64,000 nt of DNA from Clostridia bacterium (GTDB lineage Bacteria; Bacillota; Clostridia; Christensenellales; CAG-917). The stretch spans positions 1 to 64,000 of the forward strand of contig JAFTSA010000008.1 of NCBI GenBank assembly GCA_017461985.1. Direction: 5' to 3'. Position 1 is the first letter of the stretch. Every line of letters starts with the position of its first letter. Below are positions 16,107 through 24,812 of the stretch, piece after piece. The position numbers were made by a program, and so were the translations under genes. The notes beneath the pieces were generated by a model. That model ran no database searches. It had not been told where the DNA came from and was given only the letters and a program-made list of their open reading frames with translations.

Positions 16107-16228
16107 AAAAACGCGATATTTGGATGCATAGCAAGAAAGAAAAACCACAGGGGTCGTAGCGTACTGGGCGTACGTGAGAATCCTGTGGTTTGTATCTGCC
16201 GAAGTTAGGCGCCAAATAGCGCGTTTTT
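16107..16228. repeat. Nested inverted repeat after recX
   Basis: Outer arms of 17 bp (16107-16123 and 16212-16228, 16 of 17 pairs) begin AAAAACGCG. Inside lies a 10-bp perfect stem AAACCACAGG / CCTGTGGTTT (16142-16151, 16182-16191) and a GTAC-containing inner loop. The right arm touches the recX stop codon. The whole could fold into one long interrupted stem. Confidence 0.7.
16138..16191 (-). terminator. Probable terminator of recX
   Basis: Read on the minus strand, the 10-bp stem AAACCACAGG / CCTGTGGTTT is followed by a T-rich run (TTTTTCTTTC). The loop of 30 bases is longer than usual but can itself fold. Confidence 0.55.
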
Positions 16229-16724
16229 ACTCGTTCTCGGGCTTGTCGCAGAGTGCGACGTTGTCTAATGCACGGTTTATAATATTCCACTCAAAGCCCT
16301 TTGTGAAAAGATATGCGCCAACTTTTCCTAAATCCTTTTTGTCCCAAATGCGTTTTTTCTTCACGTACTTTGATGCCATATCCGTGCACTTTTCTGTTTC
16401 CGCTTCATCACTGACCAAATCCATAATCATATTACCGACAAGAGTTGCATCAACTCCTTTGTCGTTGGTCAGTTTGTACGCCATCATCTTTCTGCCCATT
16501 TTGTGGGAATAATACTCAATAAAGGATCGGGTGTAGGCTTCGTCATTGATATACTTGTAGCCCTTGCAACGGTCAATAGCCTCTTCAACTTCGTTGCGGT
16601 GATAGCCCTTTTCGTAAAGTTTCTCCCCGACTTCCTTTTCACTGCGTGGTGAAATTGCCAAGTATTTCACTGCTTGGTCAAAACACTTTTGCATTCTTTC
16701 TTCGGGAGTCAATTCTTTCTTCAT
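16227..16724 (-). CDS. recX: Regulatory protein RecX
   Basis: 165 aa, usual length. RecX binds RecA filaments and limits recombination. The family's three tandem three-helix repeats are seen: AVKYLAISPRSEKEVGEKL, then the repeat around YINDEAYTRSFIEYYSHKMGRKMMAYKL, then the degenerate last repeat ending in GFEWNIINRAL. The recA gene is not in this window. It is the third gene in the order tyrS, IMPACT-family, recX, with 23-base spacing from its neighbour. Confidence 0.85.
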   Translation of the reverse strand: MKKELTPEERMQKCFDQAVKYLAISPRSEKEVGEKLYEKGYHRNEVEEAIDRCKGYKYINDEAYTRSFIEYYSHKMGRKMMAYKLTNDKGVDATLVGNMIMDLVSDEAETEKCTDMASKYVKKKRIWDKKDLGKVGAYLFTKGFEWNIINRALDNVALCDKPENE

Positions 16725-16747
16725 AGAAAAAAGCCACTGGTGGGCTT

Positions 16748-17380
16748 TCAGTCAATTTTGACAAACTCGGTTTCGGTCATATCGTAGGAGATAAGAGCCT
16801 TGCCAAGTGTTGTTTCGGTGATGATTGATTCAACGCTTTTCACCTCGTCGGTGGGAATCCAAAGTGAGGTCTTTACGCCGTCAAGATACTGGGTATTGTC
16901 AACGGTCCAACCCTGTTTGCGGACAAGTTTGTCAACAACGGGGTTCAAGGTATAATCCGTTGAAACCGACAATCTAACACACTCAATTTTGGTTGCGAGG
17001 GTGGCACACTCAATGCCACGAACTGCGCTCTCGGTGTATGCGCCCACAAGTCCGCCTGCACCAAGCTTGATGCCTCCAAAGTATCTAGTGACGACAACTG
17101 CCGTCCTCACAAGACCTTTCTTGCGTAGGACTTCAAGGATAGGTTGACCTGCAGTGCCACCTGGCTCACCGTCATCAGAAAATCTAGTTGCTTGGCCATT
17201 GACGTCACCGATGTAGGCGTAGCAATTGTGAGTGGCGTCTGCATACTTCTTTTTGATATTTTTCACAAAGGTTTCGGCGGAGTCGCCATCGACTTCGCCC
17301 ATTACAGTCGCTATGAATTTGGAGCGTTTTATCTCATAAACCGCTTCAAAAGTGCCATCTGCGTATCTGTATGATTTCAC
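16748..17380 (-). CDS. YigZ/IMPACT-family protein
   Basis: 210 aa. The N-terminal UPF0029 domain carries the family signature: KSKFIA-type opening (IKRSKFIATV), ATHNCYAYI, SDDGEPGGTAGQPIL and RYFGGIKLGAGGLVGAY. The C-terminal 70 residues form the second, EF-G domain V-like part. These proteins are linked to translation or amino-acid stress in eukaryotes (IMPACT) and are uncharacterised in most bacteria. It sits 18 bases after tyrS, fitting a translation-related context. Confidence 0.9.
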   Translation of the reverse strand: MKSYRYADGTFEAVYEIKRSKFIATVMGEVDGDSAETFVKNIKKKYADATHNCYAYIGDVNGQATRFSDDGEPGGTAGQPILEVLRKKGLVRTAVVVTRYFGGIKLGAGGLVGAYTESAVRGIECATLATKIECVRLSVSTDYTLNPVVDKLVRKQGWTVDNTQYLDGVKTSLWIPTDEVKSVESIITETTLGKALISYDMTETEFVKID

Positions 17381-17398
17381 CTTTGCACCTAAACTCAG

Positions 17399-18616
17399 TT
17401 ATGCTTCAACTGAAACTTTGTAGAAATTCTTTTTGCCCTTTTGGAGGACAAAGCCGTTTTTCAGTTGGTCTTCGGTGACGGATGCAAAGACGTCTGTCAC
17501 TTTGACGCTGTCAACTGAAATGCCACCGCCTTGGATAAGGCGTTTTGCTTCACCCTTTGAAGGCACTTTGGCAACTGCAACAAGGATGTCTGCAACTGAG
17601 GTCATACCGCTAGGGATTGTGGCCTCGGGCATATTGTCACGGTCACCACTGAATGCGGCACGTGCCTTTTGGAGTGCACTGTCTGCTTCGTCCTTGCCGT
17701 GAACCATCAAAGTGAGCTCGTATGCAAGGCGTTCCTTTGCCTTGTTCATACGTTCATCGTTGTATTTTGTCAATTCCTCGATTTCATCGAGAGGGAGGAA
17801 AGTGAGGAATCTAAATACCTTTTCTACGTCTTGGTCTGCGATGTTGCGCCAGTATTGGAAGAAATCGTAAGGAGCGGTCTTATTGGGATCAAGCCACACT
17901 GCGCCTTTTGCCGTCTTGCCCATCTTGATGCCTTCTGAGGTGGTGAGAAGTGCAAAGGTGAGAGCAAATGCGCTCTTTTGTTCCTTACGTCTAATGAGGT
18001 CTGCACCTGCAAGGATGTTTGACCATTGGTCGTCACCGCCAAATTCCATAACGCAACCGTACTTGCGGTTGAGCACCAAAAAGTCGTATGCTTGCATAAG
18101 CATATAGTTGAATTCAAGGAAAGTGAGTCCCTTTTCAAGGCGTTGCTTGTAGCACTCTGCGGTCAACATACGGTTGACTGAGAAGTTTGCGCCGACTTCA
18201 CGAAGGAAATCGATATAGTTGAGATCAAGGAGCCAGTCTGCATTGTTGACAAGGATTGCTGCGTTTTCACCGTCAAAGCGGATGAACTTTTCCATTTGCT
18301 TTTTAAAGCAAGCCACGTTGTGGGCGATGGTCTCCTTTGTCATCATACTGCGCATATCAGTTCTGCCACTGGGGTCGCCGACCATTGCCGTGCCACCACC
18401 TATCAAAATGATGGGACGATGACCTGCATCTTGAAGACGCTTTGCAACGATCATTTGCATAAAGTGACCAACGTGCAAACTGTCTGCAGTGGGGTCAAAA
18501 CCGATGTAAAATGATTGTGATTCTGTGTCAAGAAGCTCTTTCAGTTCGTCTTCGAAAACGACTTGTTTCACAAGACCACGGGCTCTCAATTCTTCCAAAA
18601 TACCTTTCTTTACCAT
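17399..18616 (-). CDS. tyrS: Tyrosyl-tRNA synthetase
   Basis: 405 aa class I synthetase. [17 protein letters not shown] contains the HIGH motif, [16 protein letters not shown] and [11 protein letters not shown] are tyrosine-specific, and [13 protein letters not shown] is the KMSKS-equivalent loop. The last 65 residues are an S4 RNA-binding domain ([16 protein letters not shown]). It has its own consensus promoter (18646-18674) that leaves a leader of only about 25 bases, so there is no T-box, unlike many Bacillota tyrS genes. Confidence 0.95.
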   Translation of the reverse strand: MVKKGILEELRARGLVKQVVFEDELKELLDTESQSFYIGFDPTADSLHVGHFMQMIVAKRLQDAGHRPIILIGGGTAMVGDPSGRTDMRSMMTKETIAHNVACFKKQMEKFIRFDGENAAILVNNADWLLDLNYIDFLREVGANFSVNRMLTAECYKQRLEKGLTFLEFNYMLMQAYDFLVLNRKYGCVMEFGGDDQWSNILAGADLIRRKEQKSAFALTFALLTTSEGIKMGKTAKGAVWLDPNKTAPYDFFQYWRNIADQDVEKVFRFLTFLPLDEIEELTKYNDERMNKAKERLAYELTLMVHGKDEADSALQKARAAFSGDRDNMPEATIPSGMTSVADILVAVAKVPSKGEAKRLIQGGGISVDSVKVTDVFASVTEDQLKNGFVLQKGKKNFYKVSVEA

Positions 18617-18645
18617 AATTTCTTCCTACAAAATTTAGTGAAAAG

Positions 18646-18674
18646 ATTATAACACTAAAAGTGTTAAGTGGCAA
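18646..18674 (-). promoter_or_regulatory. tyrS promoter with palindrome in the spacer
   Basis: Minus strand TTGCCA (18669-18674), 17 bp, TATAAT (18646-18651). The spacer contains the perfect palindrome AACACT-TTT-AGTGTT (18651-18665), positioned so that a bound protein would block RNA polymerase. Confidence 0.75.
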
Positions 18675-18756
18675 GTCGTTTCACTTAAATTGCCGTTTAC
18701 TGCACAAAATAGCCCGAAATGCTTGAAAACTCACCGCATTATTCACAAAAAATCTG

Positions 18757-18785
18757 TTGTCAATTTATCACCTATGTGATAAAAT
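18757..18785 (+). promoter_or_regulatory. Promoter of the scaffold-GGGtGRT operon
   Basis: TTGTCA (18757-18762), 17-bp spacer, TAAAAT (18780-18785). The start of transcription should fall near 18792, leaving a leader of about 27 bases that includes AGGAGG. Confidence 0.7.
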
Positions 18786-18818
18786 TCCATAGAAGAAAAC
18801 TTTTAAAGGAGGCAGGTT

Positions 18819-19547
18819 TTGCGGACTCCGCAAAACGAACAAAACATGCAATATTCTCGTGAAGTACAAGAAATGTGCAGTGTGCGTAAAGGCCCTAACC
18901 ACGGTCCCGCTCCCATCCCCGAAGAAGGTAGATGGATACAAGCAAAGGAAATCAAAGACATCAGCGGTCTTACACACGGTATTGGCTGGTGCGCACCTCA
19001 ACAAGGCGCTTGCAAGCTCACCCTCAACGTCAAAGATGGTATCATCCAAGAAGCATTGGTTGAAACCCTCGGTTGCTCAGGTATGACCCACTCAGCAGCA
19101 ATGGCAGCAGAAATCCTCGCTGGCAAAACCATCCTCGAAGCACTGAACACCGACCTCGTCTGCGACGCAATCAACACCGCTATGAGAGAACTCTTCCTCC
19201 AAATCGTCTACGGAAGAACTCAATCCGCTTTCTCAGAAGACGGTCTTGTCATCGGCGCAGGTCTTGAAGACCTCGGCAAAGGCACAAGAAGCCAAATCGG
19301 CACAATGTACTCAACCGTTGCAAAAGGCCCCCGCTATCTGGAAATGGCAGAAGGCTACGTCACAAAGATCGCTCTCGACGAAAACGACGAAATCATCGGT
19401 TATCAATTCTGCAAGCTTGGCGTCTTTATGGAAATGATCAAGAAAGGCGTTGATGCAAACGAAGCACTGGCAAAATGCACCGGCACCTATGGCAGATTCA
19501 AGGAAGAAGACGGCGCAGTCAAGTGGATTGACCCTCGTAAGGAATAA
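18819..19547 (+). CDS. IscU/NifU-like iron-sulfur scaffold protein (partner of GGGtGRT protein)
   Basis: 243 codons from a TTG start. AGGAGG at 18807-18812 lies exactly 6 bases before this TTG, whereas the first ATG (18846) has no ribosome site. An IscU/NifU-N-like fold is indicated by Cys58, Cys65 and Cys86 in GWCAPQQGAC and LGCSGMTHSAAMAAEILAGK, the latter matching the G-C-x2-x2-S-S-A-M element of scaffold proteins. It is much longer than IscU because of N- and C-terminal extensions. It is followed after 11 bases by the GGGtGRT gene. Scaffold activity is inferred from the cysteines; no isc/suf cysteine desulfurase is in the window. Confidence 0.8.
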   Translation: MRTPQNEQNMQYSREVQEMCSVRKGPNHGPAPIPEEGRWIQAKEIKDISGLTHGIGWCAPQQGACKLTLNVKDGIIQEALVETLGCSGMTHSAAMAAEILAGKTILEALNTDLVCDAINTAMRELFLQIVYGRTQSAFSEDGLVIGAGLEDLGKGTRSQIGTMYSTVAKGPRYLEMAEGYVTKIALDENDEIIGYQFCKLGVFMEMIKKGVDANEALAKCTGTYGRFKEEDGAVKWIDPRKE

Positions 19548-19558
19548 GGAGGCAGACT

Positions 19559-20560
19559 ATGAGCATCACTTTTGAAGGATATGAAAGAAGAATAGACAAG
19601 ATCAATGCAGTCCTCAAAGAATACGGCATCGCAGATCTTGAAGAAGCAAGAGCACTCTGCCTTGAAAAAGGCATCGACGCAGAATCAATCGTCAAAGGCA
19701 TCCAACCTATCGCTTTTGAAAACGCAGTCTGGGCATACACAGTGGGTTGCGCAATCGCACTCAAAAAGAACTGCACAAACGCAGCAGACGCAGCAGAAGC
19801 AATCGGCATCGGCCTTCAATCATTCTGCATCCCCGGTTCAGTTGCTGAACAACGTCAAGTTGGTATCGGCCACGGCAACCTTGCAGCAATGCTCCTGAGA
19901 GAAAACACAAAGTGTTTTGCATTCCTCGCAGGTCACGAATCATTTGCAGCAGCAGAAGGTGCAATCGGCATCGCAAAGACCGCAAATAAGGTCCGTAAAG
20001 AACCCCTCCAAGTCATCCTCAACGGTCTTGGCAAGGACGCAGCATATATCATTTCACGTATCAACGGTTTCACATACGTCCAAACAAAGATGGACTACTA
20101 CACCGGTGAAGTCACCGTGGTGAAGGAAACCGCATACAGCAAGGGTGAAAGATCAGCAGTCCGCGTTTATGGCGCAGACGACGTCACAGAAGGTGTTGCA
20201 ATCATGCGCCTCGAAGACGTTGACGTGTCAATCACCGGCAACTCAACCAACCCTACTCGTTTCCAACACCCCGTTGCAGGCACATACAAGAAATGGTGCA
20301 TCGACCACAACAAAAAGTACTTCTCAGTGGCATCAGGTGGCGGCACAGGTCGTACACTCCACCCCGACAACATGGCAGCAGGTCCTGCATCATACGGCAT
20401 GACTGACACCATGGGACGTATGCACAGTGACGCACAATTTGCAGGCAGTTCATCTGTCCCCGCACACGTTGAAATGATGGGCCTCATCGGCATGGGCAAC
20501 AACCCCATGGTCGGCGCATCAGTTGCTTGCGCAGTTGCAGTCCAAGAAGCACTTGCATAA
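19559..20560 (+). CDS. GGGtGRT protein (function unknown)
   Basis: 333 aa. It carries SGGGTGRT at residues 259-266, the motif for which this protein family is named. The N-terminal half is alanine-rich helical (ALKKNCTNAADAAEAIGIG, GIGHGNLAAMLL); the glycine-rich motif is followed by HPDNMAAGPASYGMTDTMGRMHSDAQF. Cysteines at 64, 72, 90 and 119 and several histidines could bind metal or a cluster. There is no signal peptide. Codon choice is strongly biased toward one codon per residue, as in the scaffold gene, which usually means high expression. The obligatory neighbour is the scaffold gene. No biochemical role is known to me. Confidence 0.85.
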   Translation: MSITFEGYERRIDKINAVLKEYGIADLEEARALCLEKGIDAESIVKGIQPIAFENAVWAYTVGCAIALKKNCTNAADAAEAIGIGLQSFCIPGSVAEQRQVGIGHGNLAAMLLRENTKCFAFLAGHESFAAAEGAIGIAKTANKVRKEPLQVILNGLGKDAAYIISRINGFTYVQTKMDYYTGEVTVVKETAYSKGERSAVRVYGADDVTEGVAIMRLEDVDVSITGNSTNPTRFQHPVAGTYKKWCIDHNKKYFSVASGGGTGRTLHPDNMAAGPASYGMTDTMGRMHSDAQFAGSSSVPAHVEMMGLIGMGNNPMVGASVACAVAVQEALA

Positions 20561-20574
20561 TAATCAATGAAAAC

Positions 20575-20606
20575 AAAAGGCACTCACTTCGGTGGGTGCT
20601 TTTTTG
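20575..20606 (+). terminator. Terminator of the scaffold-GGGtGRT operon
   Basis: GGCACTCAC-TTCG-GTGGGTGCT with flanking A and T runs (TTCG tetraloop, one G-T pair). Confidence 0.9.
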
Positions 20607-20750
20607 TACAGTTTGTCTTTCTTGACATAATATGTTGAAATGTTTTTTCTTTCGTGCTATTATAAGTTTATAAGTTACTGTAGTTATACAACACTCAAAC
20701 ATGTGTATAAAAATTTCTAATTGGTTTTACATTCAGAATAAGATTCTTTT

Positions 20751-21866
20751 ATGATTGATAGCATCTCGAATATTATTCCCAGCATTGTTGATAAGTATTG
20801 GTGTTATGACAAAAATCATACACCGCCAGAAGAAGTTTCGATATTCACCCAAGAAAAATTTTATTGGGTGAATAGTTTTGGTGTGTTGTTTTATAGATCA
20901 CCGCTTGAAATTGATAAGCCATCTAACCAATGTTCGGATGGTGAAGCATTTCTTTTTTGTCTATTGCGACAAGTCTTTCCAGATGCTGTTCATCGTACAA
21001 AAATTTTCAAAAAAGAAGTCGATGTCTTTATTCCTAGTATCAATGTTGCAATAGAATACGATGGAGCTTACTATCATCGAAATCGTATTGCCTCTGATTT
21101 AGAAAAAAACAAAGTATTAAACCAACACAACATCTATGTCATTCGCGTCAGGGAATGCGATCTCCCACGACTCAATGATCATTATAATGTTGAAATTACA
21201 TGCCAAAACTGTAGATACGAGAGTTTCATAAAGAATCTATTCGGCGAAATATACAAACTCCTAATTCGAACCAATACTTACCGTAAAATTTCTCCAAATA
21301 TAATCAAAAAATTAAAGTATTATACGCCTGAAGATTATGACCTTTCCAACGCCAATGTCGGAAGCTGTTACAAACTTCGAAGTGATGACAAAAATTTACA
21401 TTCCAACGAAAGAATCATAAATTATTATAAATTGCATCAAACAGATCTATACAAAATAGATGTTTGGGACAATTTATTCACTTTAGCATACAGCGACTTA
21501 AATATGTCATTTTTAAAGGACATTGATGATGAGGAGTTTAAAAGCAAATTCTCTTTGGATTGGGAAAAAAGGAACACCATCCTTAGCTCTGAACAAGTAA
21601 AATACCCAGAAAACATCAACCTTGCCGAAACTATTTATAAAAAAACATTCTCATCTGGCTCAAAAAAATGGCTCCTAGAACTTCTAGACAATGAAATTTG
21701 TATAATTAGCAACTCTAATTTGTCGACTTCAATCCTAGAAAAAATCAATATTCTACTTACTGCAATTAGTTTTCATAAGAAATTTCTATATTATTATTAT
21801 GACAGCATACTACCTCAAATAATTTTACGAGAAAATTGTCTAAAACAATTTTCTCGCAAACAATAA
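20751..21866 (+). CDS. Vsr/PD-(D/E)XK-type endonuclease-like protein, AT-rich
   Basis: 371 aa with composition unlike its neighbours (many AAA, ATA, TAT and AAT codons). Residues 60-140 look like a very-short-patch-repair-type nuclease core: EAFLFCLLRQVFPDAVHRTK, then VDVFIPSINVAIEYDGAYYH and KNKVLNQHNIYVIRVRE, giving the E...D...E-Y-D pattern of the fold. The preceding W-rich stretch (KYWCYDKNHTPPEEVS, FYWVNSFG) resembles the DUF4379-type zinc-ribbon repeats often fused to such nucleases but lacks their cysteines. The C-terminal 200 residues match nothing I know. Likely acquired; role in repair, defence or a lost mobile element is open. Confidence 0.65.
   Translation: MIDSISNIIPSIVDKYWCYDKNHTPPEEVSIFTQEKFYWVNSFGVLFYRSPLEIDKPSNQCSDGEAFLFCLLRQVFPDAVHRTKIFKKEVDVFIPSINVAIEYDGAYYHRNRIASDLEKNKVLNQHNIYVIRVRECDLPRLNDHYNVEITCQNCRYESFIKNLFGEIYKLLIRTNTYRKISPNIIKKLKYYTPEDYDLSNANVGSCYKLRSDDKNLHSNERIINYYKLHQTDLYKIDVWDNLFTLAYSDLNMSFLKDIDDEEFKSKFSLDWEKRNTILSSEQVKYPENINLAETIYKKTFSSGSKKWLLELLDNEICIISNSNLSTSILEKINILLTAISFHKKFLYYYYDSILPQIILRENCLKQFSRKQ
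21828..21856. repeat. Inverted repeat at the 3' end of the nuclease-like gene
   Basis: CGAGAAAATTG (21828-21838) and CAATTTTCTCG (21846-21856), perfect 11-bp arms with a 7-base loop, overlapping the last codons. A T-rich stretch follows, so it may terminate this transcript. Confidence 0.6.
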
Positions 21867-21954
21867 ATTTTTCTGAGTTATATCCATTAAATTGCACAAA
21901 AATCACACAAATAACAATCGTAAATAACTGATATTCTTGCTATGAAAATTGCAA

Positions 21955-21985
21955 CAAAAAAGCACCGCTGATTGCGGTGCTTTTC
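21955..21985. terminator. Bidirectional terminator
   Basis: AAAAAGCACCGC-TGATT-GCGGTGCTTTT. It ends the plus-strand nuclease-like gene and the minus-strand DUF1508 gene. Confidence 0.85.
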
Positions 21986-22042
21986 ATTTTCTTATGAGTT
22001 TCAAGCCGATAAAGTTTTCGGCAAATTCTATGTTCTAACCGA

Positions 22043-23026
22043 TTATTCTTGCACTCTGACCACGTCGGTTTGTGCGAAGTATTTTGTGCCCTTTCTTGAT
22101 GCTTCTGCGTCTTCACGTGAAGTCTTGTCGGGACCGGTGTAGGTGTTGAGTTTTCTTGTGAGAACGTAGTTGAACACGCCGTCCTTGCCAACAATGTCAA
22201 AGGTGCCTGCGATGACGTGCTTCTTGAAACGCTTGATTGCGTCACGGCAGAATTGTTCGTTTGCGTAGTTGTGGCTTTCGTACAAAGTGACTTCCTTGTT
22301 TGAGTAGAGGGTGAAGTAATATTCGCCTTCTGCATTATGTTCGATGATGTATTGACCGTAGATGTCTGACATATCAAGGCCAGTGTTCTTACGCTTGATG
22401 CCAACACGGGTTTCCTTTGCTTTTTCGGTGAGAGGTGCGGCAGGGTTCTTGATCTTGCGGACAACTCTTTCAACAGGGGGCAGATACATCTTTTGGACGT
22501 AGACGGGTGCTTTGCCTTCGTAGTAGCAGACGTCGATGGGGTCGTAGTAATAGCCGTCGTATTCGCCATCGTAGTTGCTCCAGTCACCTTGACGTTGGTC
22601 AATGGGAAGAGTGTCGGCTGCGATGGGATTTTCCTCACTGGGCACTGCACTGACAGGTGCGGGTGCGGGCTCGGGTGTAGGTGCAGGTGCGGGTGCCTCT
22701 TCGAGCACGGGTGCGGGTGCTTCGGTGGGAGCAGGTGCAGGGGCTTCCTCAAGGACGGGAGCAGGTGCTTCTTCGAGAACAGGTGCAGGAGTTTCTGCAG
22801 GCTCTTCTGAAGGAAGTTCAAAGCCGTCTTGACCTACGTATTCGCTCAAGAAAGCGGTGGTTTCGTCATCGTCTTTTTCTTTTTTGCCTTTGACGCCACT
22901 GACGATTGCGAGGATTATGCCAAGCAAAATGACTGCGGCAACAACGCCGATGACAATGTAGCCAACCATGCCGTCAAAGATACCGGCAATGTTGAATGCG
23001 AACAAGTTTTGGAAGGAATTAAGCAT
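22043..23026 (-). CDS. Membrane-anchored protein with Pro/Ala/Glu repeats and DUF1508-like domain
   Basis: About 327 aa from the ATG at 23024-23026 (GGGG upstream). One membrane helix at about 19-42 is followed by a charged stretch and then tandem imperfect repeats of APAPVLEEAPAP type (residues about 75-130), likely an extended spacer. The C-terminal part includes GQYIIEHNAEGEYYFTLYSN and a following FCRDAIKRFKKHV helix that resembles a DUF1508/YegP unit. It may act as an envelope-linked stress or structural protein. The assignment of the C-terminal domain is tentative. Confidence 0.65.
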   Translation of the reverse strand: MLNSFQNLFAFNIAGIFDGMVGYIVIGVVAAVILLGIILAIVSGVKGKKEKDDDETTAFLSEYVGQDGFELPSEEPAETPAPVLEEAPAPVLEEAPAPAPTEAPAPVLEEAPAPAPTPEPAPAPVSAVPSEENPIAADTLPIDQRQGDWSNYDGEYDGYYYDPIDVCYYEGKAPVYVQKMYLPPVERVVRKIKNPAAPLTEKAKETRVGIKRKNTGLDMSDIYGQYIIEHNAEGEYYFTLYSNKEVTLYESHNYANEQFCRDAIKRFKKHVIAGTFDIVGKDGVFNYVLTRKLNTYTGPDKTSREDAEASRKGTKYFAQTDVVRVQE

Positions 23027-23221
23027 AATGCACCCCACTAAATACCATAATACTGTATAATTGTAGCATACGCGCGGGCGAAATTCAATAATTTTTTTAT
23101 ATTTTATAAATTTTATGTCAAAGCGCACACATTTGCCCGCATATGCACTGAAAATTTTGTTTCAAAATTTGGCGCACGCGAGGAAATTTTGCGCTGTTTC
23201 AACTGCCCTAAAAACTGAAAA

Positions 23222-24811
23222 TCAAATCAATGCCAAAGTGATAATCACTCCAAAAAGTGCAAGCCACAACGTGACTGCAACAAACTTGAAACGCTTGTTT
23301 ACAAAGATATATTTTGAACTGAGTATTGCGCTGACAATCCAAGCAATGACCAAGAATACCGTTGCTGAAAAGTCTATGGTCGACCAGTCTAGCGTGCCAA
23401 CAAAATCCGTCCAAGCAACAAAAGGTTTGAGGAGAATTTGCATAATTGTCACACCACCCCAAAGTGTTGTCAACTGACAAAACAAGGTGATAATCAGCAA
23501 AATTAGATAGATAAACATCAAGTACGGTAAAATGATGATGTTTGACAGGATAAACAAAACGGGCAAAGATTTGAAGAAATACGCAATGAGAGGCGTGGTC
23601 ATCAAGTTGGCGGACAGGCTCACTGACACCACGTCACCTACCTTATTGTAGCACTTGGTGAAGCCTCTGTCCAAGAGGAAAATGCCCTTGCCGTCTTCCC
23701 TTTTCTTGTTGCCAAAACCAAGTTTCAACCGCACCTTCTCCACCGTGTTTTTGAAGGTCTTGTAGTAGGTGAAAATGCCAAGCACAGAAAACATGCTGAG
23801 GAGGAATCCTGCGTCCATAATGCTCTGAGGACGGGTGATGAGGATGATTGCTCCTGCCAAAGATAGCGAGGACATTTTGTCGTACTTGAACCCCATCATC
23901 ACACCGAAGTTGAGGACTGCGGTCATAATGAATGCTCTTATTGACGAGGCGGTGAAGCCACAAAGCATAACGTAGAAGAAGGTGATGACTGCCACTATAA
24001 TGAAGGACAACAACGGTTTCAACTTGGTCTTTTTGAGAAGATACATCAAGGCACTGGCAAGAGCGGTGACGTGAAGTCCGCTGACTGCAAGTACGTGAGC
24101 AAGACCGCTTGCCTTTATGCCGTCATAGAGGTTGTCTTCAATGCCAAACTTGTCGCCGAGCACTAGGGCTTGACAAATCATTGCGGTGTCTTCGTCCAAA
24201 TAGTCATAGAACATTTGCTTGATGCTCAGTTGCAAATTCAAGGGGAAAGAAGGCTTTCCGTCCGCAACCCTAGTGACACTTTTGCCCCACATATTATAGT
24301 AGGTTTGCTTGTTTACAGACACTGAATAGTAAGTGTCAAACCAGTTGTGCTCCTTAAACTCAAAGTTGCCGTAGATGACCACAATATCCCCTGCACGGAA
24401 GTCAGGTCTGTCATCACTTTCTAAACTGACGTATGCCCTGCCACTGAGTTCCTCGCCGTCAAGAACTACGTCTTTGACGTAGAACATTGTTTTGCCGTCC
24501 TCAATCACTATCTCACTGTCTACCTTGCCTTGAATGGCGGTGTAGCCACCCTCAACGTATCGGCTGTCATAGACGGAGGAGGCTGAAAACATGGCAATGA
24601 GCCCTATGAGGAAGAACACTGCCATATAGGTGAAACGGCGAGTTTTTGAAAATAAAAACAGCCCTATCCCTACTGCGAGAGATAGAACTGCTGGAATCAA
24701 AACGTAAAGTTTGTGGACGGGATAGAGGCACTCCGCCGTCAATATGCCTGCCACAAGAAATAGTGCGACAAAGCACAAAGGACGGTAGTTGAAAAGCCTC
24801 TTAGTCTTCAT
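23222..24811 (-). CDS. comEC: ComEC/Rec2-family DNA uptake channel, without the MBL domain
   Basis: 529 aa integral membrane protein. The N-terminal OB-like DUF4131 part (about 60-180) precedes the competence domain with GLAHVLAVSGLHVTALASALMYL, the most characteristic ComEC motif, and SSIRAFIMTAVLNFG. About ten membrane helices are present. The metallo-beta-lactamase-like C-terminal domain found in full ComEC (about 750 aa) is absent and the frame ends after the last helices. No comEA or other competence gene is nearby. It may still form the channel with a nuclease supplied elsewhere. Confidence 0.85.
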   Translation of the reverse strand: MKTKRLFNYRPLCFVALFLVAGILTAECLYPVHKLYVLIPAVLSLAVGIGLFLFSKTRRFTYMAVFFLIGLIAMFSASSVYDSRYVEGGYTAIQGKVDSEIVIEDGKTMFYVKDVVLDGEELSGRAYVSLESDDRPDFRAGDIVVIYGNFEFKEHNWFDTYYSVSVNKQTYYNMWGKSVTRVADGKPSFPLNLQLSIKQMFYDYLDEDTAMICQALVLGDKFGIEDNLYDGIKASGLAHVLAVSGLHVTALASALMYLLKKTKLKPLLSFIIVAVITFFYVMLCGFTASSIRAFIMTAVLNFGVMMGFKYDKMSSLSLAGAIILITRPQSIMDAGFLLSMFSVLGIFTYYKTFKNTVEKVRLKLGFGNKKREDGKGIFLLDRGFTKCYNKVGDVVSVSLSANLMTTPLIAYFFKSLPVLFILSNIIILPYLMFIYLILLIITLFCQLTTLWGGVTIMQILLKPFVAWTDFVGTLDWSTIDFSATVFLVIAWIVSAILSSKYIFVNKRFKFVAVTLWLALFGVIITLALI

Positions 24812-24812
24812 C

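Noticed and set aside
15812-16208. Overlapping open frames of 84-127 codons after mazF
   Set aside because: They read through GC-rich inverted repeats in several frames at once and have no ribosome sites; the lack of stops reflects composition.
22493-22832. Gly/Ala/Val-rich frames opposite the Pro/Ala/Glu repeats
   Set aside because: Antisense shadow of a repetitive real gene; low-complexity protein and no ribosome site.
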